From the NCBI GenBank assembly GCA_002407675.1, contig DHNW01000006.1, positions 1 through 64,000 on the forward strand: a stretch of DNA of 64,000 nucleotides, written 5' to 3'. The notes beneath the pieces were generated by a model. It was not told where the DNA came from, ran no database searches, and saw only the letters and a program-made list of their open reading frames with translations. The position numbers were made by a program, and so were the translations under genes. This stretch comes from Ruminococcaceae bacterium UBA5406. Lineage in GTDB: Bacteria > Bacillota > Clostridia > Oscillospirales > Acutalibacteraceae. This document shows positions 1 to 8,185 of this stretch, in pieces (positions within the stretch are counted from its first letter, which is position 1; each line of letters begins with the position of its first letter).

Positions 1-936
1 TTGTACCTCATTCAGCCAGCCCGCGCCGTCAATGCCGCAATACTTTCGGGCTTCGTCCGCAATTTCCATGGCGCGCGGATAAGGCGGTATATCCGCTGTC
101 AATGTGATCTGACGCGAGTACATGGCAAGCCGATCAATTTTCTGTACACGCAGGGATGCAGTGACGGGTTTTACGTCGCGCAGCACTGTCTTTGCCATGT
201 CTTCAAGCGCCGTATCTGAGCGGATGAAACGCTCATCAGCAGCATCAGGCGGATTGATTGCAGATCGGAAATATCGCGGCGCGATATTTCCGGCAGCTCC
301 CTGGGTCACCATTACCGGGCACCCAAATTCTTTACTCAGAGTATCCCGGACAGTGCCAAAATAATCTGGGGAAATGAGGTAGTTATCCGCTTTCAGCACA
401 TTATTATGCGCAGTCAGCCGAAGCAGCAGAAGCTTCAACTTACCGCTGGTGGAATCGCAGATTTTCAGAATGCCGATTCTCCGGTCCAGTGCACCGCAGC
501 CTTTGCGCCTGTTTAGACCAATATCGGTAAAGGCGTTGCCCCATGTGGCATCCACGGGAGCCATGTCTTGCAAAGCCTGTGCCGCCGCATCCTTTACACG
601 GTTGCACACGAAACTATAATATTCCGGTGACGCACTTTCGTTTGGCGCGGAATGGCAATGGGAAAAGCATAGCATTATTTTTTCACGGGGAACGCACAGG
701 ACCTTCCCGATTTGGTCCCGCAGAGCGTTTGCGTGTTGTTTTGAAAAGCCAATATGATCAATGGCGGCAACACAGCACCGTTCCCCATCCAGCTGCCATA
801 CGGCTGCCTGTGCTGACAGCGGATGCAGGATGCCGCGGGACATCTCATCTTTGCGGCCAAAGCCTACGGTTTCTATGGATGCGGATGGTGTAATATCCAC
901 CTCTGCGAACCCTAACACCAATGTTTTATTTTTCAT
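1..936 (-). CDS. neutral/alkaline ceramidase-like protein, 3' part outside window
   Basis: An open frame of 312 codons starts with ATG at 936 and runs off the left edge without a stop. The N-terminus reads LGFAEVDITPS, then VGFGRKDE and a LHPLSAQAAVW segment, the layout typical of the N-terminal domain of neutral/alkaline non-lysosomal ceramidases (Pfam PF04734 type). Later come SHCHSAPNE and TQGAAGNIAPRY, which match the metal-binding and active-site neighbourhood of that family. AAGGAG lies 9 bases before the ATG. Bacterial members often have unknown substrates and no signal peptide, as here, so ceramide hydrolysis is only a family-level guess. No linked gene helps to define a substrate. 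Confidence 0.7.
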   Translation of the reverse strand, partial: MKNKTLVLGFAEVDITPSASIETVGFGRKDEMSRGILHPLSAQAAVWQLDGERCCVAAIDHIGFSKQHANALRDQIGKVLCVPREKIMLCFSHCHSAPNESASPEYYSFVCNRVKDAAAQALQDMAPVDATWGNAFTDIGLNRRKGCGALDRRIGILKICDSTSGKLKLLLLRLTAHNNVLKADNYLISPDYFGTVRDTLSKEFGCPVMVTQGAAGNIAPRYFRSAINPPDAADERFIRSDTALEDMAKTVLRDVKPVTASLRVQKIDRLAMYSRQITLTADIPPYPRAMEIADEARKYCGIDGAGWLNEVQ

Positions 937-1285
937 GGTACTTTACTCCTTAATCTAAAAATTAAAAGGCGCAAAGTCACCCGGATAGATTATTACTCCA
1001 TGCAGTCTCTATCCGAAACAACTTTGCATGGAGCAGCTGCAATGGCCAGTCTCATATCATCAGTTCCTTCTAAATCAATTTTGACAAATGCGCTCACAGT
1101 GGTAAAATTATTTTATGGGCAAACAGCTTCTCAAGTTCATCCATAAGATTTCTATTTTATTATAACATCACTATGTACAGGATACAATTATGCAATTGCT
1201 TTTTAAATTCGTAATGTTTTTCTTAACCCATGAACTAAAGTGATATGAATCTGATAAAATCATAATGAAATAAGAAATTATTAAA
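937..1285. other. intergenic gap, no clear gene
   Basis: I see no convincing gene here. On the minus strand a short open stretch (about 1104 down to 993) ends in two stops and has no good ribosome binding site; it could be the last codons of a lost gene. The sequence is AT-rich near 1140-1280. Confidence 0.4.
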
Positions 1286-1486
1286 ATGATATTAAAAGCA
1301 GAAAGACTTATTCTCAGAGAATTTACAATGGATGGCCTTGGCGAATTGTATGCAATACTTTCAGATCCCCAATCCATGAAGTATTACCCCGCTCCGTTTT
1401 CATATGAGAAATGCCGGCAGTGGATACAGTGGAACTTGGACAACAGAGCGAAAATACGGACGCTGTTATTCTGTCGAATATCATAG
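1286..1486 (+). pseudogene. GNAT acetyltransferase, N-terminal fragment
   Basis: The first ~51 residues (AERLILREFT, LYAILSDPQSMKYYP, then YEKCRQWIQWNLDN) are the N-terminal strand, helices and start of the fold of RimJ/RimL-like GNAT acetyltransferases. The similarity stops abruptly near 1443, before the acetyl-CoA binding motif, and the frame ends after a short unrelated tail. The remainder has been replaced by a methyltransferase fragment in another frame. The protein could not bind acetyl-CoA. Confidence 0.7.
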
Positions 1487-1782
1487 GCAATCTGTATCCG
1501 AATGACGCTGAAATATTGCTGGAGCAAACAAAGCGCATCCTTAAAAGAGGCGGAAAAATACTGATAAAGCTGAATCAATATCTGAACCGAGAACAAATTG
1601 AGAAATACAATATAAAATCCATTGGAGATGAGCTGCTGGACGACGGTTTGCTGCTTTGGAATCGTACCGATAACGAATGGTCGAATCTGATAGAAAAATA
1701 CTTCAAGATAAAACATCATGGTGATATTTATTATCCGGAACACCAGCAGACAAACAGAATATTTTTAGCAGAAAAGCTATAA
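1411..1782 (+). pseudogene. class I SAM-methyltransferase, C-terminal fragment
   Basis: From about residue 12 this frame matches the second half of a Methyltransf_11/25-type enzyme: TDAVILSNIIGNLYPND, followed by the helix ILLEQTKRILKRGGKILI. The SAM-binding glycine-rich loop, which should lie upstream, is absent. The fragment begins within the end of the acetyltransferase fragment, near 1440-1455, in a different frame. I read it as a gene remnant left by a deletion. A terminator follows. Confidence 0.6.
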
Positions 1783-1831
1783 GTCACAATTTGCAAGATT
1801 ATGATTATAATTATTCGATCGGCAAAGAGAA

Positions 1832-1869
1832 GGCACGGCCCCGCATAAAGAGGCCGCGCCTTTCTTTTT
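1832..1869 (+). terminator. rho-independent terminator, possibly bidirectional
   Basis: A GGCACGGCC / GGCCGCGCC stem is followed by TTTCTTTTT on the plus strand. On the minus strand the same hairpin is followed by TTCTCTTTG and lies just after the stop of the toroid gene, so it may also end the corrinoid operon. Confidence 0.7.
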
Positions 1870-1888
1870 GGAAATTTTGAAAAACCGG

Positions 1889-3160
1889 TTACCGGTTTCG
1901 AATGGAAGCAACAGCGATTCGGCTGCCGTTGACATAAATACCCGCGCAGGATCCGACAGGGCCAACCGCCTGAATCCGGAAGAAATAGCTGCTGCCGGAC
2001 TTTTTGACAAGCCGTTGGGTGAAAATTCCGGGCGTACCGACCGAAAATACCGGAGCGCGTCCGTTTTTGCTTGAAATCCGGAATAGGTAAGCGCCGCTTA
2101 CACTGAAACGGCCCTCTGTATCACTGGAGAAAGTATCGAAAACAGAATGGACGTCCGTCATATCATACAGCGAATTTTCCCCGGACTGGAAACGGTTATA
2201 GGCCGCCAGCGCATAAGCGCACTGGTCGGTTGCCATTTTGTTTGCGGAAGAATCGCTCAGCATGTTTTTAAATCCCTTGCCGGGCAGGTAATACTGAGCC
2301 AGCACGGAAATCAGGGTATGGCCGTTTTTGACAAAATCCTGCCTTTCAGGAGAAATGCCGAGTGCGGTCAGAGCCACGATAACCTGCGCGGTGCTTTCGG
2401 AATTTTCGGTCCCCCAGCTCGTGTAACCGCCGGAACTGCTCTGAATTTTGGAAAGGGCACTGACCGCGCGGTCAACCGCAGCCTGGACGCTGGAACTGCT
2501 TGTATAGTTTGCCAGCGCCTGCAGGGCCATCGAGGTAATATCCGGGTCAGGATCTGTTCCGGTCAGCGCCCAGCCCCCTGCGGAATTGGTGCCTTTGTTG
2601 ATTTCCTTGGAAAGAATATAGTCTACCATTTTCTGCCGTGAATTTTGGGTTCCCTGTGCCGACGATAGTGTTGGCATACTATACTTTCCGGAATCCAGCG
2701 CGAGCAGTGCATAAATTGCGCCATTGATTCCCTGGGATACGACTTTGTCATAATTGGCAAGCGGCTGAATGAGGTTGTAACCGCTGACATTGCGCGGATT
2801 ACGGCCGACAGCGGTCAGCCCGAGAATGGCTCTCGAATATTCGGTATCTTTGCTGTCCGAAAGGACCCCCTTTTTCTTTTGAACTTCCGCCGCCGCATTC
2901 CAGCTGTAGGTATCATAGACCGCGGGGGCGCCGCGGCCCGCCCTGGCCAGTGCAATCACCGTCCATTCGCCGTCGAAGGCGCCTATCTGAAGCCCGCCCG
3001 CGGGGACGCTTTTTACGAGAACATTTGATACGTTTTCGCTCATCTGACGGGCAGAAGGAACCGCACCCGCCGCAGGGCTTCCAAATCCGATCAGAAATAC
3101 CAGGAAAAGCGCCGCAATGGAGCTGGCTTTTCGTTTCATTGAAAATCTCTTCTTTTGCAT
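1889..3160 (-). CDS. secreted alpha/alpha-toroid protein (intrinsic-factor alpha-domain-like)
   Basis: 423 residues from ATG at 3160 (GAGG 9 bases upstream; a GTG at 3175 is less likely). A signal peptide (AALFLVFLIGFGSPAAGA) leads into helical repeats of the prenyltransferase/squalene-cyclase type, residues ~40-340, with the recurring pattern GGWAL..DPDITSMALQALA and GGYTSW..SESTAQVIVALTALG. This fold is that of the alpha-domain of animal intrinsic factor and transcobalamin. The last ~80 residues are one copy of a repeat also found three times at the end of the upstream surface protein. It is the final gene of a cobalamin-riboswitch operon, 28 bases after its neighbour. Corrinoid binding is inferred from fold and context; no enzyme active-site acid motif is evident. 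Confidence 0.7.
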   Translation of the reverse strand: MQKKRFSMKRKASSIAALFLVFLIGFGSPAAGAVPSARQMSENVSNVLVKSVPAGGLQIGAFDGEWTVIALARAGRGAPAVYDTYSWNAAAEVQKKKGVLSDSKDTEYSRAILGLTAVGRNPRNVSGYNLIQPLANYDKVVSQGINGAIYALLALDSGKYSMPTLSSAQGTQNSRQKMVDYILSKEINKGTNSAGGWALTGTDPDPDITSMALQALANYTSSSSVQAAVDRAVSALSKIQSSSGGYTSWGTENSESTAQVIVALTALGISPERQDFVKNGHTLISVLAQYYLPGKGFKNMLSDSSANKMATDQCAYALAAYNRFQSGENSLYDMTDVHSVFDTFSSDTEGRFSVSGAYLFRISSKNGRAPVFSVGTPGIFTQRLVKKSGSSYFFRIQAVGPVGSCAGIYVNGSRIAVASIRNR

Positions 3161-3188
3161 TTTTTCAGTCCTCACTTGGATAAATTAT

Positions 3189-6100
3189 TTACGCGGCAAC
3201 GGTGCCGATAGCCGTGGGGGATAATTCCCGGTTGATGTAAAATCCGCTGGCCGTACCGGCTTTGCCGACCGCCGTGACCCGGAAGAAATAATTCTTGCCC
3301 GAAGCCCTGACAAATTTCACCCGAAATGCGGAAGCCGTTCCGGCTGCAAAAGTCGGCTTCGTGTCTGCCGTCACTTTAAATAGGTAGGATCCTCCGGCCC
3401 TGACACGGAAGCGGCCAAGAGTATCGCTCTGAGCAAAGGATGACCGTTTCCCGGCGGTAGCCACCAGAAGTTTGCGGCCGTTGACATAAATGCCCGCTTT
3501 AGCGCCTGCGGAACCGACCGCGCTGAGCCGGAAAAAGTAGTCGCTGCCGGATTTTTTGACAAGCTGTGCGGAAAATACGCCGGGCGTGCCGACTGTGAAT
3601 TTCGGGGCTTTTCCGTTCCGGCTTGTGATCTTGAAAAGATAGGTGCCGCTGACGCTGAAATCGGATGTGGTATCGCTGACAAAAGTCTGGGGCCCGCCGA
3701 CCGTTGCAACGAGAAGTTTAGAGCCGTTGACATAAATGCCCGCTTTAGCGCCTGCGGGGCCAATTGCGCTGATCCGGAAAAAGTAGTCGTTTCCAGACTT
3801 CTTGACCAACTTTACATCGAACACGCCGGGCGTACCAACCGAGAATTTCGGGGCTTTCCCGTCTCGGCTTGTGATCTTGAAAAGGTACGTTCCGCTGACG
3901 CTGAAATCGGACGTAGTATCACTCCGGAACGTGACTGCACCGGCTGCCGGTTTAACCGCAGCCGGACTTTTGGTATCGGATTTGCTGTCTTCGCGGCCGG
4001 GGATACTGCCATGGCTTCCGCTTTCGGGATTGTCTTTCGGTCCGTTGGGATTGTCGGAAGTCCCCAGTTCCTCATCCGGGGCATCCAGCCACTCACTCCA
4101 GAAAGTTCCGTCGCCCCGCCTTGGATGCTTGGGATCGGAAAACCAGTCTTCGACCTCATAGCTGTAGTCGTCAACATAATGAAAAACGACCGAATCCCCA
4201 TCTTCCAGTTTTTGTTCCTGAACGTCCGCCGCCTTCTTATGCGTCCCATTAAGTGCATACATCCAGCCGGAATTCGGGCCGTTCATCGACGCCGAAAGTT
4301 TATATCCTCCACCCGCTTCCGGCGCGTAAACTGTGCTGATATAATCTGTTCCGACGCTCTTCAGCCCTGCTTTTCCGAGCGCTTTTTGGAGAAGGTCATA
4401 AACCGTGCTGTTCTGCGGAAGCGTGTAAGAATCTGTCGGAATCCAGGTTACATAGTTGCTTCCTTTATAATCGCTGTTTTTCAGGTCAACCGGACCGTTG
4501 GATTTTGTCGCTCCGATCAGCCGGAAGGAAACCGTAATCTTGCCGGCACTTGGAGTCTCGGCGCCGCTGTAAACCCGAACTTCAAAAGGCGAAGCGTGGT
4601 TTTCATATTTAGCCGTAACCGTCTTATACCCTTCGGTATTGCTGTCGAATCCCGAAAAACGCACATCGCTCTGTTTGATTTCTACCGACTGAAAAGGATC
4701 CTCTGCATTATTGTTATAGACCGCAGTTGAAGAGACCTCGCCAAGGCTGTCCCCTCCCTCATAACATTTCGGATCAACACCCGTAACGGTGTAAGTAACC
4801 ATGTGTTTTTTCTTCGGGGCAAGCGCAGGATAACAGTTGCTCCCCCTGACCCAGATTCTGCTGCTGTTGACGCCAAGGTTCAGTTTTGACAGAACGGATC
4901 CGTCAGTAAATTGCTTTTTTGTCGCCGCCCGAGCCAGCTGGCCGGCGTCGGCTCCGGCTGGGTCATCCAAACGGCCATACCGTTCCGAGCTGGAATTCCC
5001 CCACCCCAGCAAAGTCACGCGGCTTGGGCTGTTTCCGGCAGACAAGGCAAGACTCTGGGAAACGGTGCTGTCTTTTGACGACGGTGCTTTCTCTACCGCA
5101 TCCACAACCATACCGGTTTTCGCGCCGCTGGTATTCGTTTGAAGATAATAATTATTAGAAATGACATTATACCGGTCGAGAGATCTCATTCCGCCGATAA
5201 TGCCGCCGATATGGGCCGTGCTTTGGGATGCTGTATCCGCCGCAGAGCTAGCCCCGGCGGCAAAAGCTCCAAAGATTTTCTTATAATTGCTGCGGGTATT
5301 CAGAAAATTCTCCGCCGCGACGGCTGCGGGAACGACAACCCTGCCGGAAAAGCAGTTATTCTGAATGTATCCGATCCCGTTGGCCCAGCATTGTTTGCAG
5401 GATGGTTCCCCGCCGAGCAGACCGCCGATATAATCTGAGCCGGCTATGGAGCCGTCGGAGTAACAGTTTTGGATCGTGACGCACGGTGTGTTAGGTGCGG
5501 AATTGGCGTTGTATCCACTGCCGATTAGCCCGCCTGCGTAACTGCCAGAGGCTTCGACCGTCCCGTGGAAGGCGCTGTCCCAGATGCTGCAGTTGCCCAT
5601 GGACTGGCCTTTCGCGCCCACAAGGCCGCCGACGCTGTTCACTCCCTGAACTTTTGCCGAACTGACGCAGTTTTCCATTGTCCCATTGAAATAACCGGCA
5701 AAAGAACCGATGTTGGACTGTGTTTTATCATAGCCAATGGTAACGCCGTCTTCTATGGTGGAATTTGTAATACTCACGGTATTGGCTCCGGAAGCATATC
5801 CGCCGATAAAACCGGATTGCAGGGTTCTGGTGCCCGATTTCAGGGTAACATTGTCGATTGTAATCGTCATGGGCATATCCGGATATGTAGCGCCTGCCGT
5901 CCAGTCGCCGTAACTGCCCGTTGGGCCATAATCAACACAGTAATCGTCAACAAGGCCGTAACCGTTGATTTCGGCACCGTATATATTGAGATTTTTTACC
6001 GCCGCATACCGCACATAACCCAAAAGGGGCTTGCCGCCTTTTGGAACGGTCAGAGTATGATCTCCGCCGTCAATCGTGCCGGAAAAAGGCAGGATATTTT

Positions 6101-7388
6101 TACCCGTCCACGAATTTTTCTCGCCGTTTTTCAGCGCGCCGATCGGCGCCCAGTCCGAGGGAAGCGTTATGTTCTCAGTGAACTTAAAATACGAACCGTC
6201 AAATGACATACCCTCGGTGTTGACCAATTCTGCCAGCTTCTTCAGATCGTCTGCGGAAGAAAGGAGAAAAGGCGAACTTTCGGTCCCTTCTCCCTTCCAC
6301 GTACCGTCCTCTACTCCTTTGAACGTGACGGTAGCGGTATCCGACTTGACCGCCGCGGTATATATTCCGCCGGTACGGATCGGCTGTGTATTTGTTACCA
6401 CACAGTAATAATGGAAAACAGCTGCTTTGGACGACAACGCAGGGAGATAATGCTCTCTCTTGTTTTCGTCCAAATACCCGCCGCCGGTTTTTATAAAGTT
6501 TGTACCGTCGCGGCTGACATACCATTGATATGTCAGTTTGCCGCCGTCGTTTACACTTGCTTTGACACTCAGCGGCAGGATATGCTCTGCATCGACACAG
6601 TATTCACCGTCGGCTGGCTGACCGCTAATTGTCGGCTTTTCTGCAGAGGCGGCAAATACTGTGACGGATACTTCGTCTAGTAACTCGTCACTTTCCTTCG
6701 GCTCATATTCTTTGCCGTCCAGTGTATACGTTACTATACAGTAATATTTTTTGGTACCGGCCTGCTTAGTTGGAGGTTTAAAATCTGCCGTCTGGGACAC
6801 CCAACATCCGCAGCCGCCGCCTATATCATTTATCCATCCATACGACCATGTGCCGCCAGTGACGGGATTGCCTTTGTCATCCTTACACTCGGCGACAGCT
6901 TTCAGTGTTGTTGCAGGGTCGCCGACATTGTATGAATATCCGTTTGAGGGCACGCTTTTTCCGTCCGCCTCCGTGACCTTGACAGTCACGGCGAGGGCTG
7001 ATTGCGCTTTAGATGATAAACCAGATTCAGACGCAGTCTGTGCTTCCGACGCCGCACCGGTATTGGAACTCGTTGAAGTTTCTGATTCCGTGCCGGTATT
7101 GGAACTCGCTGGAGCTTCCGATTCCGCACCAGTATTGGAACTCGCCGAAACTTCCGATTCCGTGCCGGTACTGGAACTTGCCGGAGCTTCTGATTCCGTG
7201 CCGGCACTGGAACTTACCGGAGCTTCCGACACCGATTCCTCAGTGGAACTCGCCGGGGCTTCCGACACCGATTCCTCAGTGGAACTCGCCGGGGCTTCCG
7301 CCGCAGAGGCCGTCATGGGCACAGGGCTGAAAAGCACTGCGGCCGCCAGCAGAATGGCAAACGGCTTGCTGACATGAAATTTTCCCAT
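3189..7388 (-). CDS. large secreted surface protein with Ig-like, GLUG-like, DUF4430 and C-terminal repeat domains
   Basis: 1399 residues; ATG at 7388 with AAGGAG upstream. Order: signal peptide (ILLAAAVLFSPVPMTASA); a Ser/Glu/Thr-rich spacer of 12-residue repeats (~30-120); Ig-like domains (~130-350, with YQWYVSRDG); a beta-helix-like region with GLUG-type motifs (~356-770, for example VGGLVGAKG, AGGLIGSGY, IGGLLGGEP); a DUF4430/transcobalamin C-terminal-like domain (~945-1080, ending GWMYALNGT and DGDSVVFHYVDDYS); then three ~82-residue repeats (1153-1399). No LPXTG motif or SLH domain is visible, so the C-terminal repeats may anchor it. It follows the ECF S subunit by 62 bases in the cobalamin-riboswitch operon, suggesting surface capture of corrinoids, an inference from DUF4430 and context. 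Confidence 0.75.
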   Translation of the reverse strand: MGKFHVSKPFAILLAAAVLFSPVPMTASAAEAPASSTEESVSEAPASSTEESVSEAPVSSSAGTESEAPASSSTGTESEVSASSNTGAESEAPASSNTGTESETSTSSNTGAASEAQTASESGLSSKAQSALAVTVKVTEADGKSVPSNGYSYNVGDPATTLKAVAECKDDKGNPVTGGTWSYGWINDIGGGCGCWVSQTADFKPPTKQAGTKKYYCIVTYTLDGKEYEPKESDELLDEVSVTVFAASAEKPTISGQPADGEYCVDAEHILPLSVKASVNDGGKLTYQWYVSRDGTNFIKTGGGYLDENKREHYLPALSSKAAVFHYYCVVTNTQPIRTGGIYTAAVKSDTATVTFKGVEDGTWKGEGTESSPFLLSSADDLKKLAELVNTEGMSFDGSYFKFTENITLPSDWAPIGALKNGEKNSWTGKNILPFSGTIDGGDHTLTVPKGGKPLLGYVRYAAVKNLNIYGAEINGYGLVDDYCVDYGPTGSYGDWTAGATYPDMPMTITIDNVTLKSGTRTLQSGFIGGYASGANTVSITNSTIEDGVTIGYDKTQSNIGSFAGYFNGTMENCVSSAKVQGVNSVGGLVGAKGQSMGNCSIWDSAFHGTVEASGSYAGGLIGSGYNANSAPNTPCVTIQNCYSDGSIAGSDYIGGLLGGEPSCKQCWANGIGYIQNNCFSGRVVVPAAVAAENFLNTRSNYKKIFGAFAAGASSAADTASQSTAHIGGIIGGMRSLDRYNVISNNYYLQTNTSGAKTGMVVDAVEKAPSSKDSTVSQSLALSAGNSPSRVTLLGWGNSSSERYGRLDDPAGADAGQLARAATKKQFTDGSVLSKLNLGVNSSRIWVRGSNCYPALAPKKKHMVTYTVTGVDPKCYEGGDSLGEVSSTAVYNNNAEDPFQSVEIKQSDVRFSGFDSNTEGYKTVTAKYENHASPFEVRVYSGAETPSAGKITVSFRLIGATKSNGPVDLKNSDYKGSNYVTWIPTDSYTLPQNSTVYDLLQKALGKAGLKSVGTDYISTVYAPEAGGGYKLSASMNGPNSGWMYALNGTHKKAADVQEQKLEDGDSVVFHYVDDYSYEVEDWFSDPKHPRRGDGTFWSEWLDAPDEELGTSDNPNGPKDNPESGSHGSIPGREDSKSDTKSPAAVKPAAGAVTFRSDTTSDFSVSGTYLFKITSRDGKAPKFSVGTPGVFDVKLVKKSGNDYFFRISAIGPAGAKAGIYVNGSKLLVATVGGPQTFVSDTTSDFSVSGTYLFKITSRNGKAPKFTVGTPGVFSAQLVKKSGSDYFFRLSAVGSAGAKAGIYVNGRKLLVATAGKRSSFAQSDTLGRFRVRAGGSYLFKVTADTKPTFAAGTASAFRVKFVRASGKNYFFRVTAVGKAGTASGFYINRELSPTAIGTVAA
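3192..3932 (-). repeat. three tandem ~82-residue repeats encoding a shared C-terminal domain
   Basis: The first two copies are nearly identical (SDTTSDFSVSGTYLFKITSR, VGTPGVF, LVKKSG.DYFFR, KAGIYVNG.KLLVAT); the third is divergent. A fourth copy ends the neighbouring toroid protein (about 1892-2135). I do not know a named family for it. Confidence 0.8.
7031..7301 (-). repeat. 36-bp tandem repeats encoding a Ser/Glu-rich stalk
   Basis: About seven degenerate repeats encode 12-residue units such as SEAPASSTEESV, SEAPASSSTGTE and SEAPASSNTGTE, directly after the signal peptide of the large surface protein. They look like a flexible wall-spanning stalk, and copy number is likely to vary between strains. 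Confidence 0.75.
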
Positions 7389-7450
7389 TTTTCAATCTCC
7401 TTACATTATAGATTTGCAGAACAACGGACAATTTCTGCTCCGGAAACCGG

Positions 7451-8185
7451 TCAGTCTGAGGAGTTTTCCGACAGCAGTTCCTTTTCGTTGATCAGCCCGT
7501 ATTTTACTTTAATCCTCATGATTTTTTCCGTCATGGGCTTTTCAATCAGAAACAGGAAAAGAACCGTTGATCCCGCATGGACAAGGTCGAACGGGATTCC
7601 TGAAAGGTAAATGGCCGCCAGAGCCTGTTTATTAATCACGGAAGAAGACATCAGGACGGAATAAAAATTCATCAGCCCTCCGTAAATCAAGAAAACGGAC
7701 AGGCCCCCGTACAGGCAAACTGAAAATTTATCCGGTTTTTTCTTTCGGTACAGCAGACCGGCCAGAAAACCGACAAGGCCGAAACTGAACATCTGCCACG
7801 GCGTCCACGGCCCCTGCCCAAAGAAAAAGTTGGAAACGAAACCGGTCAGCGCCCCCACCAGAAAGCCGGATTCCGGACCGAGGCAGACCGCGGAAATAAT
7901 CACGATCGCCGCAGACGGCTTGAACTCGGGGAGCATGAAAAACGCCATTCTCCCCACAACCGCAATGGCGGCAAGCGAACAGATCAGGACAATTTCTCGC
8001 GCTTTGGGTTTCCGGCCGCCGAATATACAGAAGAACGGCAGCATTGTGTCGGCCAAAATGGCAACGCTGATAAGGTAATACTGCCGGTTGCGCAGAACTG
8101 TCACGCCAAAGGCAATGGTCAGGGGGATCACCGCCAAAATCATGACGGCGGAAAAGATCAGGCGCCTGTTGAATTTTCCCGGCAC
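7451..8185 (-). CDS. ECF transporter S component, probably cobalamin-specific (CbrT-like)
   Basis: 244 residues starting at GTG 8185 and overlapping the ATPase gene by 28 bases. Six or so hydrophobic segments are visible. The segment FKPSAAIVIISAVCLGPESG followed by GALTGFVSNFFFGQGPWTPW is characteristic of ECF substrate-binding (S) components of the group that includes cobalamin and cobinamide transporters. The gene lies directly after its own ECF ATPase and T genes and behind a B12 riboswitch, so corrinoid uptake is the likely role. The substrate is inferred, not seen. Confidence 0.8.
   Translation of the reverse strand: MPGKFNRRLIFSAVMILAVIPLTIAFGVTVLRNRQYYLISVAILADTMLPFFCIFGGRKPKAREIVLICSLAAIAVVGRMAFFMLPEFKPSAAIVIISAVCLGPESGFLVGALTGFVSNFFFGQGPWTPWQMFSFGLVGFLAGLLYRKKKPDKFSVCLYGGLSVFLIYGGLMNFYSVLMSSSVINKQALAAIYLSGIPFDLVHAGSTVLFLFLIEKPMTEKIMRIKVKYGLINEKELLSENSSD

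Noticed and set aside
5565..6206. 213-codon plus-strand frame inside the giant surface protein gene
   Set aside because: It is antisense to a long, signal-peptide-bearing gene and shows no family motif or ribosome binding site.
7031..7301. Regular 36-bp repeats that could suggest a CRISPR array
   Set aside because: The repeats are degenerate, contiguous without spacers, and encode a Ser/Glu-rich stalk in frame.
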